Source of the DNA: Nonomuraea polychroma
GTDB taxonomy: Bacteria > Actinomycetota > Actinomycetes > Streptosporangiales > Streptosporangiaceae
NCBI RefSeq assembly: GCF_004011505.1
Contig: NZ_SAUN01000001.1
Location: forward strand, 1,736,001-1,800,000
Length of the DNA stretch: 64,000 nt
Direction: 5' to 3'
Shown here: positions 24,251-33,043 of the stretch, piece after piece
Numbering within the stretch: the first letter of the stretch is position 1
Layout of the letters: every line of letters starts with the position of its first letter
Program-made: the position numbers and the translations under genes
The notes under the pieces: model-generated
What the model saw: the letters and a program-made list of their open reading frames with translations, nothing else
What the model was told of the DNA's origin: nothing
Database searches by the model: none

Positions 24251-26268
24251 CTGCCGCTCCCGGGTGTCAGGTGCACGGCGCGGGACTCGGTGAGGGTCGC
24301 GATCCAGGCGGGCGGGACGACGATGGTGGACTCGGCGTCCTCGATGACGGCCGGGCCGGGGAGGACACCGCCCATGGTGTCCCTGGTGTGCACCGGGATC
24401 TCGACGTAGCCGCCCAGCTCGGGGAAGTACGCCTGCCGGGGGGCGGGGCGGTCCGCGCCGGACGGAAGGGACGCGTCGGCGGGGAGGTGCCGGTCGGTGG
24501 GCAGGGGGCGGTCGGCGGGGGTCGTCACGCGGACGCGGTAGCTGACCAGCTCGATCTCGCCCTGTTGGGTGATCCCGTATACCTGCCGATATCGCTCGAA
24601 GAAGCGGGATGCGAGCACCTCGGTCGAGGGCGACCACTCCACGGTCAGGTCGTGGGACTGGCCCTTGAAGCGGACGTCCACTGACCGCAGCACCGTAACC
24701 GCCGGATCCGCCGGAGGGACGCCCAGGTCGGCGGCGGCGTCCGCGGCCAGCTCGGTGAAGATCGGCTCCGGGTCGCCCGCGTCCAGCCGGGACAGCACCC
24801 GGTCGGTGGACAGATCCCCGGCCAGCAGGCCCGCCGCCGAGGCCACCCCGCAGTACGCGGGCACCACCACGGTGGAGATCCTGAACCGCTCCGCCACCCT
24901 GGCCGCGTGCATGGGCCCGGCGCCGCCGAAGGCCACCAGGGCGAAGCCGCGCGGATCGATCCCGCGCTGCACCGTCACCACGTGCACCGCCGACGCCATG
25001 GCGGCGCTCACGATCTCGTGCACGGCGTACGCGGCCCCCTCCCGTGACACCCCGAGCGGTCCTGCCAGCCGGTCGAGGGCCTTGTCCGCCAGCGACGGCG
25101 ACAACGGGATCGAGGCGGAGGAGAGGTAGCCGAGCACCAGGTTCGCGTCCGTGACCGTCGGCTCCGAGCCGCCCAGCCCGTAACACGCCGGGCCGGGGGA
25201 GGACCCGGCCGAGTGCGGGCCCACACGCAGGGCGCCTGCCGCGTCGAGCCAGGCGATGCTGCCGCCGCCCGCCCCGACCTCCGCCAGGTCGATGGCGGGG
25301 GTCTTGATCGGCACGCCGGTGCCCGCCCGCCGGCCGCCGAAGCTGCCCTTGCCGCCCACGTGGAACTCGTGGGTGATCTCCGGCCGGCCGCCGCGCACCA
25401 CGCAGGCCTTGGCGGTGGTGCCGCCCATGTCGAACGAGATCACGTCCGCGAACCCGGTCCCCGCCGCCGCCAGCACCCCCGCCGCCGGCCCGGACTCGAT
25501 CGTGGCCACCGCCCGCCTGGCGGCCAGTTCGGCGGAGATGACGCCGCCGCTCGACTCCATGACGTGGATGGGGGCGTGGATGCCGACGTCGGCCAGCCGA
25601 TCGCGGAGCCGCGACAGATAGGAGGCCATCAATGGACCGATATATGCGGACATGATGGTGGTGGTGGCGCGCTCGTATTCGCGGATCTCCGGCCACACCT
25701 CCGACGAGGTCACCACGGTGGGGACGGTCTCCCGGAGGATCGCCGCCACCTGCCGTTCGTGGCCGGGGTTGGCGTAGGCGTGCAGCAGGCACACGGCCGC
25801 CGACTCGATGCCGCGCCGGGCGATCTCCGCGGCCACGCGCCGTACGGAATCGGGGTCCAGTGGCGTCAGCACCTCGCCGCGCGCCGAGATCCGCTCCACG
25901 ACCTCGAAGCAGTCCGCCGCGGCGACCGGGGGAGGGGGCGGGGTGAAGCGCAGGTCGTACCGGTCCTCCTCGACCCGCGCGTAGCGGCCGAGCGGGACGG
26001 CCGCGCGGAAGCCCTGAGTCGTGACGTAGGCGACGCGCACGCCCTTGCGCTCGAGCACGGCGTTGGTGGCCAGCGTGGTCGCGTGCACCACCCGGGTGAC
26101 CTGGGCGGGATCGCGTTCGCCGAGCACACGCGTAACGCCGGAGACGATTCCCGCGATGGGGTCGTAGTGGGTACTCAAGCACTTGACCACGGAAACCGCG
26201 CCGGAGGTGCCGCGAAGGACCACATCGGTGAAGGTGCCGCCGACATCGACGCCGATCGCGTAGGCCAC
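24247..26268 (-). CDS. hyuA: hydantoinase A / oxoprolinase family protein
   Basis: A 673-residue ATP-binding subunit of the actin-like fold: IGVDVGGTFTDVVL (phosphate 1), SFDMGGTTAKACVV and FGGAGPMHAARVAERF. It activates the substrate by phosphorylation for the HyuB partner. The start is GTG at 26268 without a clear ribosome-binding site. The CAAGCGCTTG palindrome lies 22 bp upstream, which groups this operon with the LLM and dioxygenase genes. Confidence 0.92.
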   Translation of the reverse strand: MAYAIGVDVGGTFTDVVLRGTSGAVSVVKCLSTHYDPIAGIVSGVTRVLGERDPAQVTRVVHATTLATNAVLERKGVRVAYVTTQGFRAAVPLGRYARVEEDRYDLRFTPPPPPVAAADCFEVVERISARGEVLTPLDPDSVRRVAAEIARRGIESAAVCLLHAYANPGHERQVAAILRETVPTVVTSSEVWPEIREYERATTTIMSAYIGPLMASYLSRLRDRLADVGIHAPIHVMESSGGVISAELAARRAVATIESGPAAGVLAAAGTGFADVISFDMGGTTAKACVVRGGRPEITHEFHVGGKGSFGGRRAGTGVPIKTPAIDLAEVGAGGGSIAWLDAAGALRVGPHSAGSSPGPACYGLGGSEPTVTDANLVLGYLSSASIPLSPSLADKALDRLAGPLGVSREGAAYAVHEIVSAAMASAVHVVTVQRGIDPRGFALVAFGGAGPMHAARVAERFRISTVVVPAYCGVASAAGLLAGDLSTDRVLSRLDAGDPEPIFTELAADAAADLGVPPADPAVTVLRSVDVRFKGQSHDLTVEWSPSTEVLASRFFERYRQVYGITQQGEIELVSYRVRVTTPADRPLPTDRHLPADASLPSGADRPAPRQAYFPELGGYVEIPVHTRDTMGGVLPGPAVIEDAESTIVVPPAWIATLTESRAVHLTPGSGR

Positions 26269-26290
26269 TCGGGTACGTTACGCCCCCTAA

Positions 26291-26300
26291 CAAGCGCTTG
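26291..26300. promoter_or_regulatory. CAAGCGCTTG palindrome upstream of hyuAB
   Basis: Third exact copy of the 10-bp palindrome. Symmetry extends by one base on each side (ACAAGCGCTTGT). It lies 22 bp from the hyuA start and about 75 bp from the divergent gene at 26375. Confidence 0.65.
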
Positions 26301-26374
26301 TCTACGGAGTGGTCTATTGACTTACTACAGGTGATTGGGACCCTGGTTCTAATCCTGGTGTTGGGAGCGGAGAG

Positions 26375-27847
26375 ATGGCGCGCCTCACAGCTCTGGCCGG
26401 TGGCATCGCGGTGGCACTGGCGCTGACCGCGTTACCGGTGGCGGCGCACGAGCACCCGAGCGGCATCACGGACCTGGTGACCCCGGCCGTGGTCCGCGTG
26501 GAAGCCGTGTCCCACGTGGAGATCACCCTGCTCGACCACATCGGCGAGCTGAAACACGTGGAGCGGTCCTACGACATCCCGTTCGGGCAGGGCACGGGGA
26601 CCGTGGTCAACCCCGACGGGACTATCGTCGGGCTGCGGCGCTTCGCGGTGAACGACAACGACGTGGCCGTCTACGCGGCCAACAAGATCTTCGCCGAGCA
26701 CCACAAGGTGAAGATCCCCGCCGACTACGACAAGCACAAGCTCTCCGACGACCGGCTCAACCGCCATCTGCAGGCCTGCTACCCGCCCAAGAGCGACACC
26801 GCCACCTGCATCATCAAGGTCACCACCGAGATCACGGCCTTCCCCAACGTGTCGCCGGCCAGCACCGAAGGCTTCAAGGTCAAGTGCATCAAGGCAGGTC
26901 CCGACCCCGACAGCCCGGCCGTGCTGGTGCCCGTCACCCCGGTCGCCGGCGGCGTCGGCATGCCGACCGCGCCGCTCGCCGACAAGGTGCCCGAGCAGGA
27001 GGGCTCGCCGACCAGCATCGCGGGCTTCCTCGGCCGGCCGGGGCCGAACGTGCAGCACACCGTCGAGATCGCCCATCTGAGCAAGGGCGGCGGCCAGGGC
27101 GCGACCGGCAGGCCGTTCGCCGACCCGGAGAAGAAGGTGGACGAGCCGGTCAAGCTGGGCGGCCTGGCCGACAAGGGCCTCGTGGGCGCGCCGGTGATCG
27201 GCGACAAGGAGGGCCACGTCATCGGCCTGCTGGTCGGCGGCGGCAAGGAAGGCAAGATGATCGGGATCAGGGAGATCACCGGCATCCTGACCCAGGCCAA
27301 GGTGGTGCCGCGCCGGGGCGCCATCGACACGGCGTTCGAGGCGGCACTGACCCGCTATCACACCAACTACTACACCGAGGCAGCGCCGGGCTTCCAGCGC
27401 GTGCTCGAGCTCTACCCCGGCAACGTGGTCGCCGCGGGCCTGCTGAAGACCTCGCTGGCCAAGCGGGGCGGCCCCGAGGACCAGGGCACCAAGCGGGCGG
27501 CGGCCGAGCCGGCCGGGTCCATGCCGCTGTGGCCGTTCATCGTGGCGGCGGCGATACTTTTCCTGGCGGCCGGGGGCGGAGCGTATTTCTTGTGGCGCCG
27601 CCGCACTCCGGATGAATCGACAGGACCGCCACAGCAGCCGCTGGCGGCCGGTCCACCGCTCGACCTCGACGACGGCGCCAACCAGACCGTGGTCGTGCGG
27701 CGGTCGCAGTCGTTCCAAGCGGTCCCGCAGCAGCAGCAGGTGATGACCGCGCCCGATCCGGGAGTCAAATACTGCACGTCGTGCGGCATGAGGCTCGGAC
27801 CGGCGCATCGTTTCTGCGGCTACTGCGGTCACCCCATCGAGACGTGA
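26375..27847 (+). CDS. secreted/membrane-anchored trypsin-like-fold protein with C-terminal zinc ribbon
   Basis: A 490-residue protein. It has a signal peptide (MARLTALAGGIAVALALTALPVAA), an extracellular domain with a degenerate trypsin-like GTGTVVNPDG...G...LVGAPVIGDKEGHVIGLLVGG pattern lacking a clear catalytic triad, and a short TPR-like stretch. A single membrane helix follows near residues 385-407, then a cytoplasmic tail ending in a zinc ribbon (CTSCGMRLGPAHRFCGYCG). Its stop shares one base with the start of the Ser/Thr kinase, so the two probably form a sensing pair. Proteolytic activity is doubtful. Confidence 0.75.
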   Translation: MARLTALAGGIAVALALTALPVAAHEHPSGITDLVTPAVVRVEAVSHVEITLLDHIGELKHVERSYDIPFGQGTGTVVNPDGTIVGLRRFAVNDNDVAVYAANKIFAEHHKVKIPADYDKHKLSDDRLNRHLQACYPPKSDTATCIIKVTTEITAFPNVSPASTEGFKVKCIKAGPDPDSPAVLVPVTPVAGGVGMPTAPLADKVPEQEGSPTSIAGFLGRPGPNVQHTVEIAHLSKGGGQGATGRPFADPEKKVDEPVKLGGLADKGLVGAPVIGDKEGHVIGLLVGGGKEGKMIGIREITGILTQAKVVPRRGAIDTAFEAALTRYHTNYYTEAAPGFQRVLELYPGNVVAAGLLKTSLAKRGGPEDQGTKRAAAEPAGSMPLWPFIVAAAILFLAAGGGAYFLWRRRTPDESTGPPQQPLAAGPPLDLDDGANQTVVVRRSQSFQAVPQQQQVMTAPDPGVKYCTSCGMRLGPAHRFCGYCGHPIET

Positions 27848-29553
27848 TGCAATTGAACGAAAGATCGCTCATCGGCCAGGAGGTGGCCGGGTATTACATC
27901 GAGGACATCGTCGGCAAGGGCGGCATGGCCGTCGTCTACCTGGCGCTCGACCCCAGGCTGAGCCGCCGCGTGGCGCTGAAGATCCTCAACCCGGTGCTCA
28001 GCGTCGACGACCGGTTCAGGCAGCGGTTCATCCTGGAGTCCAGGACGGTCGCCAGCATCGAGCATCCCAACATCATCCCGATCTACGAGGCCAACGCCGA
28101 CGCCGACGGCGTGCTCTACATCGCCATGCGCTACGTCGACGGCCTCGACCTGCGCCGCCTCATCTACGACCGGGGGCCGCTGCCGATCGGGCCGGCCAAC
28201 CAGATCTTCGCCCAGGTGGCCGCCGCCCTCGACGCCGCCCACGCGCACGACCTCATCCACCGTGACGTGAAACCGGCCAACATCCTGCTGGCCGGCAACC
28301 ACGTCTACCTGACCGACTTCGGCATCACCAAGCATCGTTCGTCGATCTCCGGGCTGACCCAGACCGACCAGTTCATCGGCACGCCCCGGTACATGTCGCC
28401 CGAGCAGATTAACAAGGAGCACATCGACGGTCGCTGCGACCAGTACGCGCTGGCCTGCGTGGTCTACGAGTCGCTGTCGGCGCGGCTGCCGTTCCAGCGC
28501 GAGAACGACATCGCGCTGCTGTGGGCGCATCTGGCCGAGCAGCCCACACCGCTGTCGCAGCTCAGGCCGGACCTGCCGCCGGAGATCGACGCCGTGATGA
28601 TGCGCGCCCTGGCCAAGTCGCCCGAGCAGCGCTTCGTGACCTGCACCGAGTTCGTGTCGGCGCTGCGCGATGCGGTCGGCGGGCCCCGTCCCGACGCCGC
28701 CGGCTGGTCCCCGTCCGACGCCGGCGGGGCGCCCCTCGTCCCGCGTCCCGGCGGCAGCCCGCACTCGGGGCCGCACCCCGTGCCCGCCGCGGGTCCCGGC
28801 TCCGGGCCGCACTCCGTGCCGGACGGAAGCCCCGGGGCGCACGCCGCGCGCTCGGGACCGGCTCCGCTCGCGGCGCCGTTCGCGCAGCCCGCCACGGGCA
28901 GGGCGCCGTCGCCGCCCACGCACCCCTCGGGGCCCGGGGGGAAGAAGCGCCCGGGCCGCGTCCCGATCGTGGCCGCCACGCTGGTCGCCGCCGTCGCCGC
29001 ACTCGCGCTGGTCGCGTTCATCATCTTGAATCACCGCGGCGACACCTGGTCCCGCTACCAGACCAGCACCGCCGCACCGCTGACGTTCGAGTATCCAGGC
29101 GACTGGACGGTACGCACGCACCGCGACCTGTTCGCGGTGGCCTCGCCGCACGCCTCGGAGTTCGAGGCCCTGTTCGTGGCCGGCCCCGGTGCCGACTGGT
29201 CGAAGATCTCCCAGATCGTCACCGAGGACCCGGAGGCCGCCTCCGGCGTGTACGTCCAGACCTCCGACACCCTCGACCCCGGCGGCGACGCCGAGCAGAT
29301 GAAGGCCAAGATGGAGGTTCTGCTGCCGGGCGAGGTCGACGTCGGCAAGCCCGTGCCGGACCAGGCCGGCAACAGCCCCGCCACCCGCTTCGACGGCTCG
29401 CTGCGCGATCCCGCGTCCGGCACCAGGCTGGGCTTCGTGAGCTACGTGATCGACCGCCGGCCCAAGACCATGCTCGTGATGTACTTCTGCGCCAAGACCA
29501 CCTGTGACGACGCCACCCAGACCCGCATCCGGCAGAGCGTCCACGTCTCGTGA
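27847..29553 (+). CDS. PknB-type transmembrane serine/threonine protein kinase
   Basis: A 568-residue Hanks-type kinase. The kinase domain (about 17-275) has the G-loop GKGGMAVVY, catalytic Lys45, HRDVKPAN with Asp140, DFG at 157-159 and the activation loop up to GTPRYMSPEQ. A Pro/Gly/Ala-rich linker (about 285-370) leads to one membrane helix (about 372-394) and an extracellular domain of about 170 residues, without PASTA repeats. It likely phosphorylates cytoplasmic targets in response to an envelope signal, perhaps through the zinc-ribbon tail of its partner gene. Confidence 0.93.
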   Translation: MQLNERSLIGQEVAGYYIEDIVGKGGMAVVYLALDPRLSRRVALKILNPVLSVDDRFRQRFILESRTVASIEHPNIIPIYEANADADGVLYIAMRYVDGLDLRRLIYDRGPLPIGPANQIFAQVAAALDAAHAHDLIHRDVKPANILLAGNHVYLTDFGITKHRSSISGLTQTDQFIGTPRYMSPEQINKEHIDGRCDQYALACVVYESLSARLPFQRENDIALLWAHLAEQPTPLSQLRPDLPPEIDAVMMRALAKSPEQRFVTCTEFVSALRDAVGGPRPDAAGWSPSDAGGAPLVPRPGGSPHSGPHPVPAAGPGSGPHSVPDGSPGAHAARSGPAPLAAPFAQPATGRAPSPPTHPSGPGGKKRPGRVPIVAATLVAAVAALALVAFIILNHRGDTWSRYQTSTAAPLTFEYPGDWTVRTHRDLFAVASPHASEFEALFVAGPGADWSKISQIVTEDPEAASGVYVQTSDTLDPGGDAEQMKAKMEVLLPGEVDVGKPVPDQAGNSPATRFDGSLRDPASGTRLGFVSYVIDRRPKTMLVMYFCAKTTCDDATQTRIRQSVHVS

Positions 29554-29623
29554 CTTGTGACTCACTTGTGTACGGCTTGGCCTGGGTATTCAAGGCAGGC
29601 GCCGGGCGTCTACCCTCCGGCTT

Positions 29624-30280
29624 GTGGGCATTCGCATAGTCATCGCCGACGACCAGGCGATGGTCAGGGCCGGGTTGCGTATGGTCGTCGACAGCGACCC
29701 CGGCATGGAAGTCGTCGGTGAGGCCGCCGACGGGCGCGAGGCCGTCGCCGTGGCCCGGCGCACGCGCCCGGACATCGTCCTCATGGACATCTCGATGCCC
29801 AGACTCGACGGGTTGTCCGCGGCCAAGGAGCTCCTCGACACGCCGTCCCCGCCGAAGGTCATCACGTTGACCACGTTCGACACCGACGAGAACCTCTACG
29901 CCGCCTTACGCGCCGGCACCAGCGGCTTCCTGCTGAAGGTCTCGCCGCCGGAGCAGCTGCTCGAGGCGATCAGGGTGGTGCACGCCGGTGACGCGCTGCT
30001 CGACCCGGCCGTGACCAGCCGGGTGATCGCCACCTTCGCCGGCCGGGCCGATCCGACGCCCTCGCCCATGCTGGCCGAGCTGACCCCGCGCGAGCTGGAG
30101 GTGCTGCGGCTGCTCGCCCGCGGCCTGACCAATGCGGAGATCGCCGGGGAGCTGTACGTGGGGGAGGCGACGGTCAAGACGCATGTGGCGCGGGTGCTGA
30201 TGAAACTCTCCCTGCGGGACCGGGCCCAGGCGGTGGTGTTCGCGTACGAGACGGGTGTCGTCCGGCCGGGGGCCGCCTGA
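29624..30280 (+). CDS. NarL/LuxR-family response regulator (orphan)
   Basis: A 218-residue two-domain regulator. The receiver domain has the acidic pair DD at 10-11, phospho-acceptor Asp55 in DIVLMDISMP, and conserved Lys in FLLK. The C-terminal LuxR helix-turn-helix reads LTPRELEVLRLLARGLTNAEIAGELYVGEATVKTHVARVL. The GTG at 29624 fits the family start. No histidine kinase gene adjoins it, so its partner is elsewhere, or it is a target of the preceding Ser/Thr kinase (speculation). Confidence 0.92.
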   Translation: MGIRIVIADDQAMVRAGLRMVVDSDPGMEVVGEAADGREAVAVARRTRPDIVLMDISMPRLDGLSAAKELLDTPSPPKVITLTTFDTDENLYAALRAGTSGFLLKVSPPEQLLEAIRVVHAGDALLDPAVTSRVIATFAGRADPTPSPMLAELTPRELEVLRLLARGLTNAEIAGELYVGEATVKTHVARVLMKLSLRDRAQAVVFAYETGVVRPGAA

Positions 30281-30316
30281 GGTTTGACGAGGCACTGGGG
30301 GTCTATGTGTATATTT

Positions 30317-30342
30317 TCCTGCATAAGGCGGTAGATGCAGGA
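30317..30342 (+). promoter_or_regulatory. hairpin/inverted repeat overlapping the DUF6421 ribosome-binding site
   Basis: TCCTGCAT (30317-30324) and ATGCAGGA (30335-30342) are perfect 8-bp arms with a 10-nt loop in an unusually AT-rich leader. The right arm contains the GGAG of the ribosome-binding site for the ATG at 30351. In RNA it would mask the site; in DNA it could be a repressor operator. Confidence 0.55.
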
Positions 30343-30350
30343 GATATTTC

Positions 30351-32417
30351 ATGCAAGCGTTCCCCCGAGTCCTGTTCGACGAGGCCCACAGCGAGTCGTG
30401 GACCATCCGGCGCGAGGTGGCCGAGGCCATCAACCCCGCGCATCCCGATGACAACAGCTATGCCCGCGCGGCCGGGGTGCTGCGGCACCTGGGGCACACC
30501 GTGGTCGCTCACACGTCGGGCCCGCTCGACGCCGCGGCCCTCGCCGAGCAGGACGTTCTGGTGATCGCGCACCCGTCAGGAGAGCGGTGGGAACGCACCA
30601 CCGGACAGGGCAGCCCCGTCTTCTCCGCCGCCGAGCTGGACGCGATCGAGGCGTACGTGGCCGGCGGCGGCGGGCTGGTGGTGCTGGCCGAGGAGGAGCA
30701 GGACAAGTACGGCAACAACCTGCGTGAGCTGCTCGGGCGGTTCGGGACCGGGGTGGAGCACACGACGGTGCGCGACCCGAGGAACGCGCACCGGGACGTG
30801 GCCACCTGGGTGCTCGCCACCCGCGCCACCACGGACGGGCTGCTCGCCGGCGTCAAGACGGCCTGCTTCTACCGCACCGGCGTCCTGACCTCGCCCGCCG
30901 ACGCGACCGTGCTCTTCGAGACCTCCTCCACCGCCGATCCGGCGGGCGCGCCGCTGGCGGTCGCCGTGCGGCACGGCCGGGGCCGCGTGGTCGTGTTCGC
31001 CGACTCCGACCTGTTCGGCGACGACTCCATCGACGACCACGACCACCGCAGGCTCTGGGGGAACGTGATCACCTGGGCCGCCCGCGTCCCAGAGGGCGGC
31101 GGTGCCGCCGGCTCGCGCGAGGAGTCCAAGGGCGCCCTGTTCGCCCGGCTCAAGGCGGCCGTCGAGGAGCTCAGGCCGCTCCAGGTCAAGGACGGTTCGG
31201 TGCCGGAGGAGTCCAAGGACCGTGCCAAGGCGCTGGTGGGCGAGATCGCCGAGCACGTAGGCGAAATAGCGCCATTTTTCCCCCATGACGCGGCCTACCT
31301 CCAGGCCGTCCAGCACGACCTCGCGAAGTGGGCCGACCAGGGTCTCGGCGTGCCCGACTTCCTCGACTCGCTCGACCTCTTCCACCCCGACACCCAGCGC
31401 GTGGACGGCCTGGAGCACGTCGTGGTGTTCCCCATGTACACCCAGAACGGCAACCCCAACCGCAACCTGGAGGCCGTCTGGATCCGGACCATCTGGCCGG
31501 ACTGGCTGGCCAGGCTGGAGGCCACCGGCTACGACAACCCGATGTTCGTGCCGATCGCGTTCGAGGACTTCACCTCCGGCTATGAGACGCACTCCGCCGT
31601 GTTGTTCCCCGAGACGGTGGCCGTGCGCCAGGCGCCTGCCCGCTTCACCTGGGGCGGCATCTTCGCCGACCGCGAGGCCGCCAGGTTCAGGCGGGTCTCC
31701 ACGGCGGCGGCCGGCACGCTCAAGCTCGAGCTGCCGCCGGACGCCGCCAGGCTGCTGGCCTCACAGCAGCTCGCGCAGGACACGTTCGTGTTGTGGGACC
31801 TGATCCACGACCGCACGCACAGCCACGGGGACCTGCCGTTCGACCCGTTCATGATCAAGCAGCGGATGCCGTACTGGCTGTACTCGCTGGAGGAGCTGCG
31901 CTGCGACCTGACCGCGTTCGGCGAGGCGGTGGAGCTGGAGCGGCAGGGGGTGCCGCACGCCAGGTACGTCCAGCACGCGATCCTGTTCGACCGGCTGTTC
32001 CGGTTCCCGATCAGCGGGGACCGGGTGCGGAACTACGACGGGCTCGGCGGGCAGCTGCTCTTCGCCTACCTGCATCGCAACGACGTCGTGCGGTGGACCG
32101 ACAACCGGCTGTCGATCGACTGGGAGCGGGTCGCGGACGGGGTGGCCGACCTGCGGGGCGAGGTGGAGAAGCTCTACCGGGACAGCATCGACCGGTCCAA
32201 GCTGGCGCACTGGCTGGCGGCGTACGAGCTGGTGAGCTCTTATGTCGCGCCGCACCCGGGCTCGACCTGGGCGAAGGGGATCGGGGCGCTGCCCGAGGAG
32301 CAGAAGGCCAAGGTGGACGCGGTGCTGCCGGACGAGTTCCCGCTGAGCATGTTCTACGAGGCGCTCCGCCGTAAGCTGGGCGAAGTCGTCGAATCGACCA
32401 AGGGACTCCGAGCATGA
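30351..32417 (+). CDS. DUF6421 family protein
   Basis: A 688-residue protein in two parts. The N-terminus (about 1-235) looks like a glutamine-amidotransferase-like/DUF4350 fold (VLFDEAHSESWTI, LVIAHPSG, YVAGGGGLVVLAEEE, GRGRVVVFADSDLFGDDSI). The large C-terminal part (about 260-688) is the DUF6421 region, with FWTFVLWDLIHDRTHSHGDLPFDPFMIKQRMPYW-like segments near residue 485. Function is unknown. It is co-transcribed with an SDR and a threonine aldolase (ATGA overlap), an arrangement I recall from other actinomycetes, suggesting a joint amino-acid or aldehyde pathway. Confidence 0.8.
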   Translation: MQAFPRVLFDEAHSESWTIRREVAEAINPAHPDDNSYARAAGVLRHLGHTVVAHTSGPLDAAALAEQDVLVIAHPSGERWERTTGQGSPVFSAAELDAIEAYVAGGGGLVVLAEEEQDKYGNNLRELLGRFGTGVEHTTVRDPRNAHRDVATWVLATRATTDGLLAGVKTACFYRTGVLTSPADATVLFETSSTADPAGAPLAVAVRHGRGRVVVFADSDLFGDDSIDDHDHRRLWGNVITWAARVPEGGGAAGSREESKGALFARLKAAVEELRPLQVKDGSVPEESKDRAKALVGEIAEHVGEIAPFFPHDAAYLQAVQHDLAKWADQGLGVPDFLDSLDLFHPDTQRVDGLEHVVVFPMYTQNGNPNRNLEAVWIRTIWPDWLARLEATGYDNPMFVPIAFEDFTSGYETHSAVLFPETVAVRQAPARFTWGGIFADREAARFRRVSTAAAGTLKLELPPDAARLLASQQLAQDTFVLWDLIHDRTHSHGDLPFDPFMIKQRMPYWLYSLEELRCDLTAFGEAVELERQGVPHARYVQHAILFDRLFRFPISGDRVRNYDGLGGQLLFAYLHRNDVVRWTDNRLSIDWERVADGVADLRGEVEKLYRDSIDRSKLAHWLAAYELVSSYVAPHPGSTWAKGIGALPEEQKAKVDAVLPDEFPLSMFYEALRRKLGEVVESTKGLRA

Positions 32418-33043
32418 TCATTCTGGTTACCGGGGCTGGAGGGCCTACGGGTGAGGCTGTCTCCGGATATTTCCGGAAAAATGGTCACACCGTGATCGGT
32501 GTCGACAAGGGCGACGTCGACCTCCTCGACCGCGCGGCCGTACAGAGCCTGGCGGAGAGCATCGACCGCGAGTACGGCCGGGTGGACGGCGTGGTGCACC
32601 TGGTCGGCGGGTGGCGCGGGGCGAGCACGTTCGCCGAGACCAGCCTCGAGGACTGGGACGTCCTGCACGACCTGCTGATCCGTACCCTCCAGCACGTGTC
32701 GCTGGCCTTCGAGCCGCTGCTGCGCCGCAGCGACAACGGCCGGTTCGTGATCGTCTCCGCCAAGGCGGCCGAGCGGCCGTCCGCCGGTGGCGCCGTGTAC
32801 GCGGCGGCCAAGGCGGCGGCGGAGGCGTGGACGCTGTCGCTCGCCGACGCCCTGTCCGGCACGGACAGCGCGGCGGTGATCCTCGTCGTCAAGGCCCTGG
32901 TCAACGACGCCATGCGGGCCGCCAACCCGGACGGGCGCTTCCCCGGCTTCACCGACGTCAACGATCTCGCGGCGGCGATCGGCGGCCTGTACGACCGCCC
33001 GGCCGCCGAGATCAACGGCACTCGATTGGACCTCACTTCTTGA
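32414..33043 (+). CDS. SDR-family NAD(P)-dependent oxidoreductase
   Basis: A 209-residue short SDR: VTGAGGPTGEAVSGYF cofactor motif, HLVGGWRG (in place of NNAG), IVSAKAAERPSAGGAVYAAAKAAAE with the YxxxK pair. It overlaps DUF6421 upstream by 4 bp (ATGA) and the aldolase downstream by 4 bp (TTGA), so the three are coupled. The substrate is unknown; a hydroxy-amino-acid-derived carbonyl is possible given the aldolase. Confidence 0.88.
   Translation: MIILVTGAGGPTGEAVSGYFRKNGHTVIGVDKGDVDLLDRAAVQSLAESIDREYGRVDGVVHLVGGWRGASTFAETSLEDWDVLHDLLIRTLQHVSLAFEPLLRRSDNGRFVIVSAKAAERPSAGGAVYAAAKAAAEAWTLSLADALSGTDSAAVILVVKALVNDAMRAANPDGRFPGFTDVNDLAAAIGGLYDRPAAEINGTRLDLTS

Noticed and set aside
22550..26293. 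A single very long minus-strand reading frame across both hyu genes
   Set aside because: Only its part downstream of 24250 is real HyuB; upstream it is an arginine/proline-rich shadow of hyuA in another frame.
26335..26372. GGTTCTAATCC tRNA T-arm-like sequence before the 26375 gene
   Set aside because: The T-stem has a mismatch and no matching 5' acceptor or anticodon arms are found upstream, so a tRNA or att remnant is not supported.
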